A DNA stretch of 64,000 nucleotides from JABAYQ01 sp049890095 (GCA_049890095.1 JBMHCD010000008.1:248001-312000), one strand, 5' to 3'. Positions 1 to 9,030 are shown, counted from the first letter of the stretch. The notes: generated from the letters alone by a model not told the origin. Made by a program: numbers and translations.

Positions 1-212
1 CTGGTTATACCTATGGACCATTATTAGGCTTATTTGCTTTTGGTATATTTACTAAGTGGAAAATTAAAGATAATTGGGTGCCTGTAATAGCTGTATTGTC
101 TCCAATTATTTGTTTTATTCTTCAACTCTATATTTCTTTTGGATTTGAGTTGTTAATGATAAATGGATTAATTACCTTTTTAGGTCTTTGTATGCTAATT
201 AGACGTGATTAA
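1..212 (+). CDS. Sodium:solute symporter (SSS family), C-terminal fragment
   Basis: Only the last 69 codons are inside the window; the gene starts upstream of base 1 and is read in the frame beginning at base 3. The fragment opens with a YTYGPLLGLFAFGIFTK-like stretch, typical of the final core helix of SSS (sodium/solute symporter) proteins in Bacteroidota, followed by two more hydrophobic segments and a short basic end (LIRRD). It is therefore probably an inner-membrane sodium-coupled transporter; its substrate cannot be told from this piece. The stop codon lies inside the 3' end of the opposing lgt gene, giving an 18-base tail-to-tail overlap. Confidence 0.7.
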   Translation, partial: GYTYGPLLGLFAFGIFTKWKIKDNWVPVIAVLSPIICFILQLYISFGFELLMINGLITFLGLCMLIRRD

Positions 213-1355
213 TTTTTCGGACTTATATAACCTATAAATAATTATACTACCAATAATTATTAGTGAGAAAGAGATAATTTCTGCCTGAGTAATTTCATAT
301 TTAAATATGATGTATTTGGTATTTACTCTTATTTTTTCAATTAAAAAACGTTCGATTCCATTAAAAATAAGGTAAAGTCCAAAAAGCATTCCAGAGATTT
401 TAATCTTCTTGCGTAATGACCACAATAAGAAAAATAAAGATAATGCCATAATTACTTCATAGAGTGGGGTAGGAAATACAGGAATGGCTAGTTGATTGCA
501 ATAATTTCCAATACATCCTTCAATTGGCACACCAGAATTAAGAACATTATTAGGATAGTTATATGCCCAAGTCCAGTCTGGTAAAAAACTCATCCATTCA
601 GGCTTTTGATTTAAGTTATTAATTCCCCAATCTCCGTCTCCAGAAAAATGACAACCCATTCTCCCAATACCGTAGGCAAGCATAAGTCCAGGAGCTGCAG
701 CATCACTAAGATATTTATAATGAATATTATATTTTTTTCCATACCAAATAACTGAAGCAGCTCCGCAAATTAAACCTCCGTAGAAAGTAAGTCCACTAAA
801 AGATAATAGTTGACCTATTGGGTCAGCCATAAAGTCATTAATATTTTCAAGATTATGAAAAATTTTCGCACCAATGATTCCAGAAACAGCTGCAATAATT
901 GTAATGTTTCCAACGAGTTCATAGGTATGAACTTCTACCTTTACTTTTTTAGGCTGATCTAATTTACTTTTCTCTCCTTCAGAATATTTTAAATAATAAT
1001 TAACAATAGCACCAATAAATCCTCCTAAAAAACTTCCATTGGTCGATAAAATAAAATATTGAGGATTTATTGAAAATTCAGAATAATTTTGAGCAGCATA
1101 CAATAATTTAAAACCAACTAAAAAACCAACTAATGAAGCAATCAGCAGATCTTTTTTGGATGTTGCCAAGCCAATTATTTTTTCTTGCAAAAAAGATGTT
1201 ATCAATCCTTCTTCTTCTTTTCGTTTTAATTCTAACTTTAATGTCCAACTACTAAGTAAAAACGCCAAAGCCACAAAAAAACCAAACGTTTGAATTGGTA
1301 ACGGAATATAGATTCCAAATAAATCTTGAATCAGAAAACTTAAATTAGGATACAT
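195..1355 (-). CDS. lgt: Prolipoprotein diacylglyceryl transferase
   Basis: Inner-membrane enzyme that moves diacylglycerol from phosphatidylglycerol to the lipobox cysteine of prolipoproteins, the first step of lipoprotein maturation. The 386-residue protein is polytopic. It carries the Lgt signature in the form GRMGCHFSGDGDWG (about residues 231-244), then FPTPLYE (294-300) and RFLIEKIR (336-343). It is longer than the roughly 260-300 residues of proteobacterial Lgt, mainly through a charged cytoplasmic insert around residues 125-145 and extra sequence before it, as is common in Bacteroidota. It lies 9 bases downstream of mtaB and is probably co-transcribed with it. Lipoproteins in this window (2785, 34773) would be clients. 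Confidence 0.93.
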   Translation of the reverse strand: MYPNLSFLIQDLFGIYIPLPIQTFGFFVALAFLLSSWTLKLELKRKEEEGLITSFLQEKIIGLATSKKDLLIASLVGFLVGFKLLYAAQNYSEFSINPQYFILSTNGSFLGGFIGAIVNYYLKYSEGEKSKLDQPKKVKVEVHTYELVGNITIIAAVSGIIGAKIFHNLENINDFMADPIGQLLSFSGLTFYGGLICGAASVIWYGKKYNIHYKYLSDAAAPGLMLAYGIGRMGCHFSGDGDWGINNLNQKPEWMSFLPDWTWAYNYPNNVLNSGVPIEGCIGNYCNQLAIPVFPTPLYEVIMALSLFFLLWSLRKKIKISGMLFGLYLIFNGIERFLIEKIRVNTKYIIFKYEITQAEIISFSLIIIGSIIIYRLYKSEKLITSN

Positions 1356-1364
1356 TTTATTTCT

Positions 1365-2684
1365 TTAAACTTGTTCGTAGATGAAAACACCATTTTCATC
1401 CATTTTATTTATTTTAGTTTTAACAATTTGGTTAGAAAATTCACTATTAAATTTAGTTTTTACCCTCAAATAGTTTTCAGTAAATCCATACATGAAACCA
1501 TCTTTATTTTCATGTTCAAATAAAACGCTTCTAACTGTTCCAATTTGTTTTTCATAAAAAGAGTGTTTTTTCTTAATTGATAAAACTCTTAGCATTTTAC
1601 TTCTCTTATTTCTAGTCGCTTTATCAATAACTCCACTCATTTTAATTGCTTCTGTATTATCTCTTTCAGAGTACGAAAATACATGCAAGTAAGAAACGTC
1701 TAATTCATTTAAAAAATGATAAGTTTCTAAAAAATTTTCTTCCGTTTCTCCAGGAAAACCAACAATAACATCAGCGCCAATACAACAATGTGGCATAACT
1801 TGTTTTATTCGCTTTATTCTTTCAACATATAAATCTGATAAATATCTTCTTTTCATCCGTTTTAATATGTCATCACACCCGGATTGAAGAGGAATATGAA
1901 AGTGTGGAACGAAAGAGTTAGATTGAGCAACGAAATCTATAGTTTCATTTTTTAACAAGTTAGGCTCGATAGAAGATATTCGGATTCTTTTAACATTTTC
2001 TACTTTGTCTAATTGTTGTACTAAATCATAAAATGTATGTTCATGCTTTTTATTTCCAAATTCTCCTTTGCCATAATCGCCTATATTCACGCCAGTCAAA
2101 ACGATTTCTTTTATTCCCTTATTCGAAATTTCTTTAGCGTTATTTATTACATTTTGTAATTTATCGCTTCTGCTTTTACCTCTGGCAAGTGGAATAGTAC
2201 AATATGTACATTTATAATCACAACCATCTTGAACTTTTAGAAATGCTCTTGTTCTATCTCCAAACGAATAGGCATCTTCAAAAAAATTAGCATCATCAAT
2301 TTCACATGAATGAATTTCTGTGTTTTTATTTTTTCCTAAGTTTTTGAGATAAGTGTTTAATTTAAATTTTTCAGTAGCTCCTAAAACTAAATCTACACCA
2401 TCGATTTCTGCAATTTGTTCGGGTTTTAGTTGAGCATAACAGCCAATTACTACTATAAATGCTTCAGGAGATCGTTTTAAAGCATTTCTTACAATTCTTT
2501 TACATTCTTTGTCTGCATTTTCAGTTACAGAACATGTGTTTATAACATAAATATCTGCTTTATCATCAAATTGTACTTTTTCAAATCCATCTTTCGAAAC
2601 CTGACGAGATATAGTTGAAGTTTCAGAAAAATTTAATTTACATCCTTGTGTATAATAGGCTATCTTGGAAACTTGATTGTACAT
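1365..2684 (-). CDS. mtaB: tRNA t6A37 methylthiotransferase MtaB
   Basis: Radical-SAM methylthiotransferase that converts t6A37 to ms2t6A37 in ANN-decoding tRNAs. The order of parts is standard: an N-terminal UPF0004 domain with cluster ligands Cys15 (TQGC), Cys51 (NTCS) and Cys82 (GCYAQ); a radical-SAM core with Cys155, Cys159 and Cys162 (CDYKCTYC); and a C-terminal TRAM-like region. The length of 439 residues fits MtaB, and the TQGCKLN start separates it from MiaB and RimO. The ATG at 2684 has a TAATTTTG box only 5 bases upstream, so the mRNA is probably leaderless. lgt follows after 9 bases. Confidence 0.93.
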   Translation of the reverse strand: MYNQVSKIAYYTQGCKLNFSETSTISRQVSKDGFEKVQFDDKADIYVINTCSVTENADKECKRIVRNALKRSPEAFIVVIGCYAQLKPEQIAEIDGVDLVLGATEKFKLNTYLKNLGKNKNTEIHSCEIDDANFFEDAYSFGDRTRAFLKVQDGCDYKCTYCTIPLARGKSRSDKLQNVINNAKEISNKGIKEIVLTGVNIGDYGKGEFGNKKHEHTFYDLVQQLDKVENVKRIRISSIEPNLLKNETIDFVAQSNSFVPHFHIPLQSGCDDILKRMKRRYLSDLYVERIKRIKQVMPHCCIGADVIVGFPGETEENFLETYHFLNELDVSYLHVFSYSERDNTEAIKMSGVIDKATRNKRSKMLRVLSIKKKHSFYEKQIGTVRSVLFEHENKDGFMYGFTENYLRVKTKFNSEFSNQIVKTKINKMDENGVFIYEQV

Positions 2685-2689
2685 GTTTG

Positions 2690-2697
2690 CAAAATTA
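2690..2697 (-). promoter_or_regulatory. -7 promoter box of mtaB-lgt
   Basis: On the minus strand the sequence reads TAATTTTG, an exact match to the Bacteroidota -7 consensus TAnnTTTG. Only five bases (CAAAC) separate it from the mtaB ATG. With the usual few-base distance from this box to the start site, transcription would begin at or next to the start codon. Confidence 0.6.
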
Positions 2698-2771
2698 GGT
2701 TTTTAATATAAATATCAAAAAGTAAACTAATAATACAATCTAAATTTTTAGACTTTATGATTGGTTATTAT

Positions 2772-2779
2772 TATTTTTG
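2772..2779 (+). promoter_or_regulatory. -7 promoter box of the 2785 lipoprotein gene
   Basis: TATTTTTG matches TAnnTTTG and lies 5 bases before the ATG at 2785, so this transcript is also predicted to be leaderless or nearly so. No good TTG-type -33 element sits at the usual spacing. Confidence 0.5.
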
Positions 2780-2784
2780 AATAA

Positions 2785-4353
2785 ATGATGTTAAGATTGA
2801 TTTTAATTTTATTTGTGTTTTTAACCTTTTCATGCAATGAAAAAGTTTCGAATGAAGATTTGTCTATTTTTAGGTATAACGAATCGGCAGGTATTAGTTC
2901 TCTTGATCCAGCATTTTCAAAAGACCAAGCTAATATATGGGCTATTAATCAAATTTTTGATGGATTAGTACAGTTAGATGATAGTTTAAATGTTAACCCT
3001 TCAATTGCTAAAGAATGGTCAATTTCGGATGATGGTTTAAGTTACCGTTTTTATTTAAGAAACGATGTGTATTTTCACAATCATAAATTATTTAAATCTA
3101 AAAAAGATAGGAGGGTAACGGCTAAAGATTTTGAATATAGTTTTAATAGATTATTAGATCCAGAAACTGCATCGCCAGGTGTTTGGGTTTTGTCTAATGT
3201 AAACTCTTATGAGGCAATAAATGACACCATTTTTGAAATAAATTTACAACAACCATTTCCTCCATTTTTAGGTTTGTTATCCATGCCTTATTGTTTTGTA
3301 GTTCCAGAAAGGATTATTGAAAACAATCAATTTCTAAAAAATCCTATTGGTACAGGTCCTTTCAAATTTCAATATTGGAAGAGAAATATAAAGTTAGTTT
3401 TTAGAAAAAATAATGAATATTTTGAGAAAGGATTGCCATTTTTGGATGCGGTTGCTATTACATTTATCAAAGATAAACAAACAGCATTTTTAGAATTTTT
3501 AAAAGGAAAAATTGATTTTATCTCCGGAATTGATGCGTCCTACAAAGATGAAGTTTTAACAAAAGACGGAAAGCTTAAAACTTTTTACGAAGATAAACTG
3601 AATTTTTATACTCAACCATATTTAAACACAGAGTATTTAGGGTTTTTGATGGATGATGATAGTCCAAATAGTATAAATATCTCTATTAGAAAAGCCATAA
3701 ATTATGGATTTGATAGAAAAAAAATGATTCGATATTTAAGAAATAATATTGGAACACCTGCAGAATTTGGTTTTATACCTATGGGATTACCTAGTTTCAC
3801 TTCTAAAATTAAAGGTTATAATTATCAGCCTGACTTAGCAAAAAAATTAATTACTGATGCTAATTTGCCAAGTGATCATAAAATTATTTTAAGCACAACT
3901 AGTTCGTATTTAGATATTTGTGAGTTTATTCAAGGCGAAATGAAAGAACATGGATTGAATTTGGAAATTTCTATAAATCCACCTTCAACTCATCGTCAAA
4001 TGGTAGCAACTTCAAAATTAAGTTTTTTTAGAGGGTCTTGGATTGCGGATTATGCAGATGCTGAAAATTATTTAGCATTGTTTTACAGTAAAAATCATAG
4101 TCCTAATGGCCCTAATTACACTCACTTTTTCAATAAAGAATTTGATGATTTATATGAATTAGCAGTTAAAGAAAATAGTTTGATTGTTCGTCAGGAATTA
4201 TATCAAAAAATGGATCAACTTATTCTAGACAATGCTCCTATAGTACCATTGTATTATGATGAAGTATTACGATTTGTTCAGAAAGATGTTTTTGGCTTAC
4301 AAGCTAATGCTATGAATTCGCTAAAATTGAAATACGTTAAAAAACTCAATTAA
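2785..4353 (+). CDS. Peptide-type ABC transporter substrate-binding lipoprotein (SBP_bac_5)
   Basis: A 522-residue family 5 extracellular solute-binding protein, the class that binds oligopeptides, dipeptides or nickel for ABC importers. The leader ends in a lipobox (FLTFSC, Cys17), so the mature protein should be a lipoprotein. The N-terminal half has the usual family landmarks: Y..LDPAFS, INQIFDGLVQ, PSIAKEW and a FHNHKLF/VTAKDFEYSFNRL block. The C-terminal NAPIVPLYYDE is also typical. No permease or ATPase gene is adjacent, so it either works with a transporter encoded elsewhere or has a stand-alone role. It converges with the EEP-family gene and overlaps it by 8 bases. Ligand unknown. Confidence 0.85.
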   Translation: MMLRLILILFVFLTFSCNEKVSNEDLSIFRYNESAGISSLDPAFSKDQANIWAINQIFDGLVQLDDSLNVNPSIAKEWSISDDGLSYRFYLRNDVYFHNHKLFKSKKDRRVTAKDFEYSFNRLLDPETASPGVWVLSNVNSYEAINDTIFEINLQQPFPPFLGLLSMPYCFVVPERIIENNQFLKNPIGTGPFKFQYWKRNIKLVFRKNNEYFEKGLPFLDAVAITFIKDKQTAFLEFLKGKIDFISGIDASYKDEVLTKDGKLKTFYEDKLNFYTQPYLNTEYLGFLMDDDSPNSINISIRKAINYGFDRKKMIRYLRNNIGTPAEFGFIPMGLPSFTSKIKGYNYQPDLAKKLITDANLPSDHKIILSTTSSYLDICEFIQGEMKEHGLNLEISINPPSTHRQMVATSKLSFFRGSWIADYADAENYLALFYSKNHSPNGPNYTHFFNKEFDDLYELAVKENSLIVRQELYQKMDQLILDNAPIVPLYYDEVLRFVQKDVFGLQANAMNSLKLKYVKKLN

Positions 4354-5371
4354 ACTCTACAGTAATAGGGAAATGATCAGAAAGTTTAATTTTGTTAGTG
4401 TTGAATCTATTTATTTCAAATTCAGGACTCATCAATATAAAGTCAATTCTGATTGCAGGAAATTTACCATTATATGTTCTGCCTAATCCAGAGCCTGATT
4501 GAACAAAAGCATCAATCAATCCATCTGATAGATAATTATATGCATATGAATTTGGAGTGTCATTAAAATCACCACATAAAATATAAGGGTAAGGAGAATT
4601 ATTCATGTGTGATTTAATAGACTTTACTTGTATAGATCTACGTAAAAAAGATCTTTTAAGAGTTCTAAAAATATTTTCTGCACCTTCTACACTAGGAGAA
4701 TCAATAAATTCATAATCACTTTTTTGAAAGAAATTTGATGCAAGATGCATATTATAAACTCTAATAGTATCTCCTGCCAAAACAATGTCAGAATAAATAC
4801 ACACGTTATTTATATTTTCACCTTCAATACTTACTGTACCTTTTTTAATAATTGGAAATTTTGAATAGGTAGCCATTCTCCAATGACTTCTTTGTTTTTG
4901 AAGTCCTATATGACTGTATTTATAATCCAAATTTGGAAGAGTTTTAGGGGCGTAAAACTCTTGAAGACATAGAATTGAGGAGTTGTTTTGATTTATAAAA
5001 TTTATTATTTCATTTTTTACTCCATCTCTTTTAATCCATTTATAAGCATTAAATAGTCTTACATTATAGCTTGTAAGTGAATATACAGATGGAATAAATT
5101 CTGGTTTTGGATTTATATTTATTAGTGTTTTTGTATGGTTAAAACCTAATAGAATAACAATTAAAGTAGGCCAAAAGTGACGCTTGAACTTGAAAATCCA
5201 GTAGAGTAAAAATAAAAGATTTGAAACTAGTAGAAAAGGATAAAGTAAGCCCAAAAAAGATATTGGAATCAAAAATGATTGAGGATCTATATATGGAGCT
5301 AAATAGGATAATAAAAGGGCAAATAACAATAAAAAGCTTAAAATGTAAATGGTTTTATCTACAATTTTCAT
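4346..5371 (-). CDS. Membrane-anchored endonuclease/exonuclease/phosphatase family protein
   Basis: Two or three N-terminal hydrophobic segments (about residues 8-26, 34-60 and 67-77) are followed by an EEP (exonuclease III/DNase I/phosphatase) domain from about residue 97. The metal and catalytic positions are visible: Asn103 (SYNVR), Glu138 (LQEF), His209 (NMHLAS), Asp268 and Asn270 (GDFND), Asp310 (RIDF) and the SDH at 331-333. The fold cleaves phosphodiester bonds; the substrate of this membrane-anchored subgroup, whether nucleic acid or phospholipid, is not known to me. Its start overlaps the end of the upstream rhomboid gene by 4 bases, so it is the last gene of the mutL-rhomboid operon. 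Confidence 0.85.
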   Translation of the reverse strand: MKIVDKTIYILSFLLLFALLLSYLAPYIDPQSFLIPISFLGLLYPFLLVSNLLFLLYWIFKFKRHFWPTLIVILLGFNHTKTLININPKPEFIPSVYSLTSYNVRLFNAYKWIKRDGVKNEIINFINQNNSSILCLQEFYAPKTLPNLDYKYSHIGLQKQRSHWRMATYSKFPIIKKGTVSIEGENINNVCIYSDIVLAGDTIRVYNMHLASNFFQKSDYEFIDSPSVEGAENIFRTLKRSFLRRSIQVKSIKSHMNNSPYPYILCGDFNDTPNSYAYNYLSDGLIDAFVQSGSGLGRTYNGKFPAIRIDFILMSPEFEINRFNTNKIKLSDHFPITVEFN

Positions 5372-6240
5372 TTTTTACTTGCTTTAAATAAAGTTTCTTT
5401 TTCGCTTTTTGTCAAACTTTCATATCCAGATTTGGAAATTTTATCAAGAATTAAGTTAATATTCTTTTGTTCTTTGTTAACCTTTTCATTCCATTGTTGA
5501 TCTGATTTAGCTCTTCTATGTACCGTTTTTAATTTGGGTTCTTGTTTAAAATAATTAGCAATACTATCTAAAAGGTTATTAAACCCTTTAGTAATATCTT
5601 TCCCTTTTTTTAGTCTTGATGCAAAATAAAAGCCAAATAAAGCTCCTCCTAGATGTGCTAAATGACCACCAGTATTACTTTCTGGAATAAAATTTATATC
5701 TAGTAAAATAAATGCTATTGCGATATATTTAAGTTTGATTCTTCCTAAAAAAGTTAAGGTTATTTGATATGAAGGAACATAAGTAGAAATAGCAACAATA
5801 ATTGCAAGTACGGATGCAGAAGCACCATATGCAATGCTTTTTTGATCTGGATCAAAAGCTGGTAGATAATTATATGATAAGATGTAAAAAAGAGCTCCTG
5901 TTAATCCTCCTAAAAAATATGTACTTACTAATTGTTTCGAAGTCATATATTTTACGAGTATTTTACCACCAAAGTAAAGTCCTAATAAATTAAAAAGTAA
6001 ATGGAAAAAACTTTCATGAAAAAACATAAATGTAATAAACGTCCAAGGTTTTTGTAAAAAAACAGTTTTTTGATGACTGATAGCTATCCAATTAACCACT
6101 GATATATTGTCTATGGACAAAAGAAAAAATATTGCAATCAATATTTTGTAGGCTAAAAAGCTAAAAACATTAATGTAGATTAATTTGGCAAGTAGATCTC
6201 CATTTCTGTATGAAAGGCGTATTTCCTCTAAAATGTTCAT
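5368..6240 (-). CDS. Rhomboid family intramembrane serine protease (second of a pair)
   Basis: A 290-residue polytopic protein with the rhomboid catalytic dyad: Ser141 in GASAS and His196 in AHLGG. It also has the FFHESFFHLLFN segment of the second helix with its conserved His and Asn. After the membrane core there is a lysine-rich soluble tail of about 80 residues. Rhomboids cut substrates inside the membrane. This copy has GASA, where many active members have GxSG, a small deviation. It overlaps the upstream rhomboid by one base and the downstream EEP gene by four, indicating translational coupling. Substrates are unknown. Confidence 0.88.
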   Translation of the reverse strand: MNILEEIRLSYRNGDLLAKLIYINVFSFLAYKILIAIFFLLSIDNISVVNWIAISHQKTVFLQKPWTFITFMFFHESFFHLLFNLLGLYFGGKILVKYMTSKQLVSTYFLGGLTGALFYILSYNYLPAFDPDQKSIAYGASASVLAIIVAISTYVPSYQITLTFLGRIKLKYIAIAFILLDINFIPESNTGGHLAHLGGALFGFYFASRLKKGKDITKGFNNLLDSIANYFKQEPKLKTVHRRAKSDQQWNEKVNKEQKNINLILDKISKSGYESLTKSEKETLFKASKK

Positions 6241-6986
6241 TAATAAAAGTAATTACTATTTTTTTTCCAGTATTTAATAAGAAGATAACCAAATACCATT
6301 CCGCCTAAATGAGCAAAATGCGCAACATTATCTCCTTGATTGTTTTGTAAACCAAGATACAATTCTATCAATCCATAGAAAATTACAAAATACTTTGCTT
6401 TAACAGGTATAGCAAAATAAAGGTAAATAATTGTATTTGGGAATAACATTCCAAAGGCTAGAAGAAGTCCGAAAACTGCTCCAGAGGCACCAACTGTAGG
6501 AATGTTGTAAAGGGAATTAAGAGAGTTCGAATTAGAGTCGCTGAACTGTATAGAAAAATCCTTGTAGACTCTATATCCTTCGTTTACTACAAGATTAATC
6601 TGATCTTGACTCATTTTTGACTCTAAAAAACATATTTGAAGCTGGGTTACACCAATGTGTAAAAGAGCTGCTCCAAAGCCTGTTAAAATAAAGTATGTAA
6701 GAAATCTTTTGCCACCCCAAATATTTTCAAGTTGGTTACCAAACATCCATAAAGCAAACATATTGAACAATAAATGAGTTAAACCTCCATGCATAAACAT
6801 GTGAGTGATCAATTGATGTGGTCTAAAATCTGGTGATTGGAATTGGTGTAGACCTAAATGTTTAACTAAATCAATGTTAAATGTACTACCTAAAACATAT
6901 GTTGCTAAAAAGAAAAGTCCATTAATAATTAGAAGATTTTTTACAATTTCAGGTAGATAGCTAAAGCTTGGAGGTCTAAGGTTCAT
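6240..6986 (-). CDS. Rhomboid family intramembrane serine protease (first of a pair)
   Basis: A 248-residue rhomboid with Ser168 in GASG, His226 in AHLGG and the MFMHGGLTHLLFNM segment that supplies the oxyanion-stabilising His and Asn. A loop of about 45 residues (roughly 118-163) precedes the Ser-bearing helix and is absent from the neighbouring paralogue. It is the more canonical of the two copies. It lies 6 bases after mutL and overlaps the next rhomboid by one base. Having two divergent rhomboids in tandem behind mutL is a recurring flavobacterial arrangement; no functional link to mismatch repair is evident. Confidence 0.9.
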   Translation of the reverse strand: MNLRPPSFSYLPEIVKNLLIINGLFFLATYVLGSTFNIDLVKHLGLHQFQSPDFRPHQLITHMFMHGGLTHLLFNMFALWMFGNQLENIWGGKRFLTYFILTGFGAALLHIGVTQLQICFLESKMSQDQINLVVNEGYRVYKDFSIQFSDSNSNSLNSLYNIPTVGASGAVFGLLLAFGMLFPNTIIYLYFAIPVKAKYFVIFYGLIELYLGLQNNQGDNVAHFAHLGGMVFGYLLIKYWKKNSNYFY

Positions 6987-6992
6987 TGTGAT

Positions 6993-8774
6993 TTAAAATT
7001 TATTATCAATTTCATCACTAGTAATTGTGATGAAAGTTTTTTTGTTATTAATTCCTTTTTGAGGTAATTCTAATTCAAAAAGTTGATCGATTAAATTAGA
7101 CATTTCCATTTGAGATAATAGTCTGCCACTTGAAATGGATAAACTAGTGGCTAATGCTTTTGCCATATTATTTTTATTGCTCGAAGTTGATAATGAATTT
7201 TTGTAATCCTCCAAAATTTCTTCAAAAACAGATTCTAAATTATCTTGTGTTAGCATGCTTGGAATACCTAATACTACAATGCTGTTTTTATTTAAATAAT
7301 CAAATCGAAAGCCTAGATCCATTAATTCATTAGAATTTTCTTTAACAAGAGTTATGTCTTGAGTATTCAATTCAATTGTTTGAGGAAAGAGCAATTGTTG
7401 AGATTCATGTTCTTTTTCGGGGTGTTTTACAAATTGTTCGTATAATACCCGTTGATGGGCTCTATGTTGGTGAACAATCATTAATCCAGATTTAATAGGG
7501 GAGAGTATGTATTTATTGTGAACTTGAAAAAGAAGTTTTTGTTCGAATCCTTGTTCTTTGTCTAAAGTTGATTGAACAACTTTATCTTCGGAAGTTGTAA
7601 GTTGATTGTTTTCAAATAATTGTTCCCAATTATTGTTATTAGAAACTTCTCTGTTTGATTTTTCCTTATTTTCAAATGGATTATAGGATGTGTCAATATT
7701 TATTTTAGGTGCTTTAAATTCAACCCCTTTTGGTGCTATAGTGTCAAATGCCGGATCTTTATTAAAATCCAGTGTTGGCGTGATGTTATTTAGTCCTAAT
7801 CCATGTTTTACACTAGATCTAAGTATAGCATAAATACTTTTTTCATCGTCAAATTTAATTTCAGTTTTGGTTGGATGAATATTTATATCTATTAGTTTTG
7901 GATCAATTTCAAAAAATATAAAATAGGAGGGTATATAATTAGAGGGGATAAGATCTGTATAGGCAGAAAGAATTGCATGATGTAGATATCCGCTTTTAAT
8001 AAACCTATTGTTTACAAAAAAGTATTGCTCTCCTCTTGTTTTTTTTGCAAATTCAGGTTTGCCAACAAAACCATTTACATTTACTAAACTAGTACTTTCT
8101 TTAATAGGCACCAGTTTTTCATTAATGTTTTTGCCTAGCAGATTAGTTATTCGTTGTCTTAAACCTGTAGGTGGTAGATGATGAATTTCGTTATTATTAT
8201 GAAAAAGCGACATACTACAATTAGGATTGGCAAGTGCTACTCTGTTAAATTCTTCCAAAATATGTTTGAACTCAACATTATCGCTTTTTAAAAAATTTCT
8301 TCTTGCAGGAACGTTAAAAAATAAATTTTTAATACATATTGATGTTCCTTTATTTAATGCACAATCTTCTTGCTTTAAAACCTTACTTCCTTCAATATTA
8401 ATTTGAGTTCCCAATTCAAAGTTATTATTTCTCGATTTTAGTTCAACATGAGCAATTGCAGCAATTGATGCCATAGCCTCACCTCTAAATCCCATGGATG
8501 TAAGATTAAATAAATCATCAGCACTTTTAATTTTTGATGTAGCATGCCTTTCAAAACACATTCTAGCATCTGTTTCACTCATTCCAACACCATTGTCAAT
8601 AATTTGAATAAGTGTTCTACCGGCATCTTTTATAATAACTTTTATATCGGTAGCTTGAGCGTCAATAGAATTTTCAAGAAGTTCTTTGACAGCAGAAGCG
8701 GGTCTTTGTATAACTTCCCCCGCAGCAATTTGATTTGCAACATGATCTGGAAGTAACTGAATTATATCTGTCAT
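6993..8774 (-). CDS. mutL: DNA mismatch repair protein MutL
   Basis: GHKL ATPase that couples mismatch recognition by MutS to strand removal. The N-terminal ATPase domain is intact: ELLENSIDA (31-39), DNGVGM (60-65), GFRGEA (95-100) and FNVPARR (153-159). A linker of about 330-410 leads to a C-terminal dimerisation domain. The position of the endonuclease motif DQHA(X)2E(X)4E reads HQHRAHQRVLYE (435-446): the lead Asp is His and the first Glu is Gln. The C-terminus also lacks the usual Cys-Pro-His-Gly-Arg-Pro motif. The length of 593 is normal. It lies 5 bases after the small 8780-9022 gene and 6 before the first rhomboid. Confidence 0.95.
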   Translation of the reverse strand: MTDIIQLLPDHVANQIAAGEVIQRPASAVKELLENSIDAQATDIKVIIKDAGRTLIQIIDNGVGMSETDARMCFERHATSKIKSADDLFNLTSMGFRGEAMASIAAIAHVELKSRNNNFELGTQINIEGSKVLKQEDCALNKGTSICIKNLFFNVPARRNFLKSDNVEFKHILEEFNRVALANPNCSMSLFHNNNEIHHLPPTGLRQRITNLLGKNINEKLVPIKESTSLVNVNGFVGKPEFAKKTRGEQYFFVNNRFIKSGYLHHAILSAYTDLIPSNYIPSYFIFFEIDPKLIDINIHPTKTEIKFDDEKSIYAILRSSVKHGLGLNNITPTLDFNKDPAFDTIAPKGVEFKAPKINIDTSYNPFENKEKSNREVSNNNNWEQLFENNQLTTSEDKVVQSTLDKEQGFEQKLLFQVHNKYILSPIKSGLMIVHQHRAHQRVLYEQFVKHPEKEHESQQLLFPQTIELNTQDITLVKENSNELMDLGFRFDYLNKNSIVVLGIPSMLTQDNLESVFEEILEDYKNSLSTSSNKNNMAKALATSLSISSGRLLSQMEMSNLIDQLFELELPQKGINNKKTFITITSDEIDNKF

Positions 8775-8779
8775 AAAAA

Positions 8780-9022
8780 TTATTTTAAAAGCAAAAAACT
8801 AAATAAAAATAAAGCTATTATGATTAAAAAAATTATTCGATTCGATTTATTATTAACAACAGATCGTTTTGAAGGCCCCCAACTATTATCAAACTCAATT
8901 TTAGCGTTTGCTTTCTTTTTTTGGATAATGTTTTCTTTTTTTTGATTAAAATACCTCGACTTATAATTAAACTGTCTGTGGCTCGAAGTTTTAAAAAAAC
9001 TTGGGAGTTTGGGTGCTATCAT
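8780..9022 (-). CDS. Small conserved membrane-anchored protein upstream of mutL
   Basis: An 80-residue basic protein with a hydrophilic N-terminal part (Arg, Lys, Tyr and Phe rich, e.g. FNYKSRYFNQ) and one hydrophobic segment at the C-terminus (about 63-79). It resembles the small proteins found next to mutL in Flavobacteriales, which are sometimes labelled 'riboflavin synthase subunit beta'. Nothing in the sequence supports that function. It is probably a tail-anchored protein facing the cytoplasm. It leads the mutL-rhomboid operon; a TATTTTTG box lies 8 bases before its ATG. Confidence 0.7.
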   Translation of the reverse strand: MIAPKLPSFFKTSSHRQFNYKSRYFNQKKENIIQKKKANAKIEFDNSWGPSKRSVVNNKSNRIIFLIIIALFLFSFLLLK

Positions 9023-9030
9023 AACTATAA

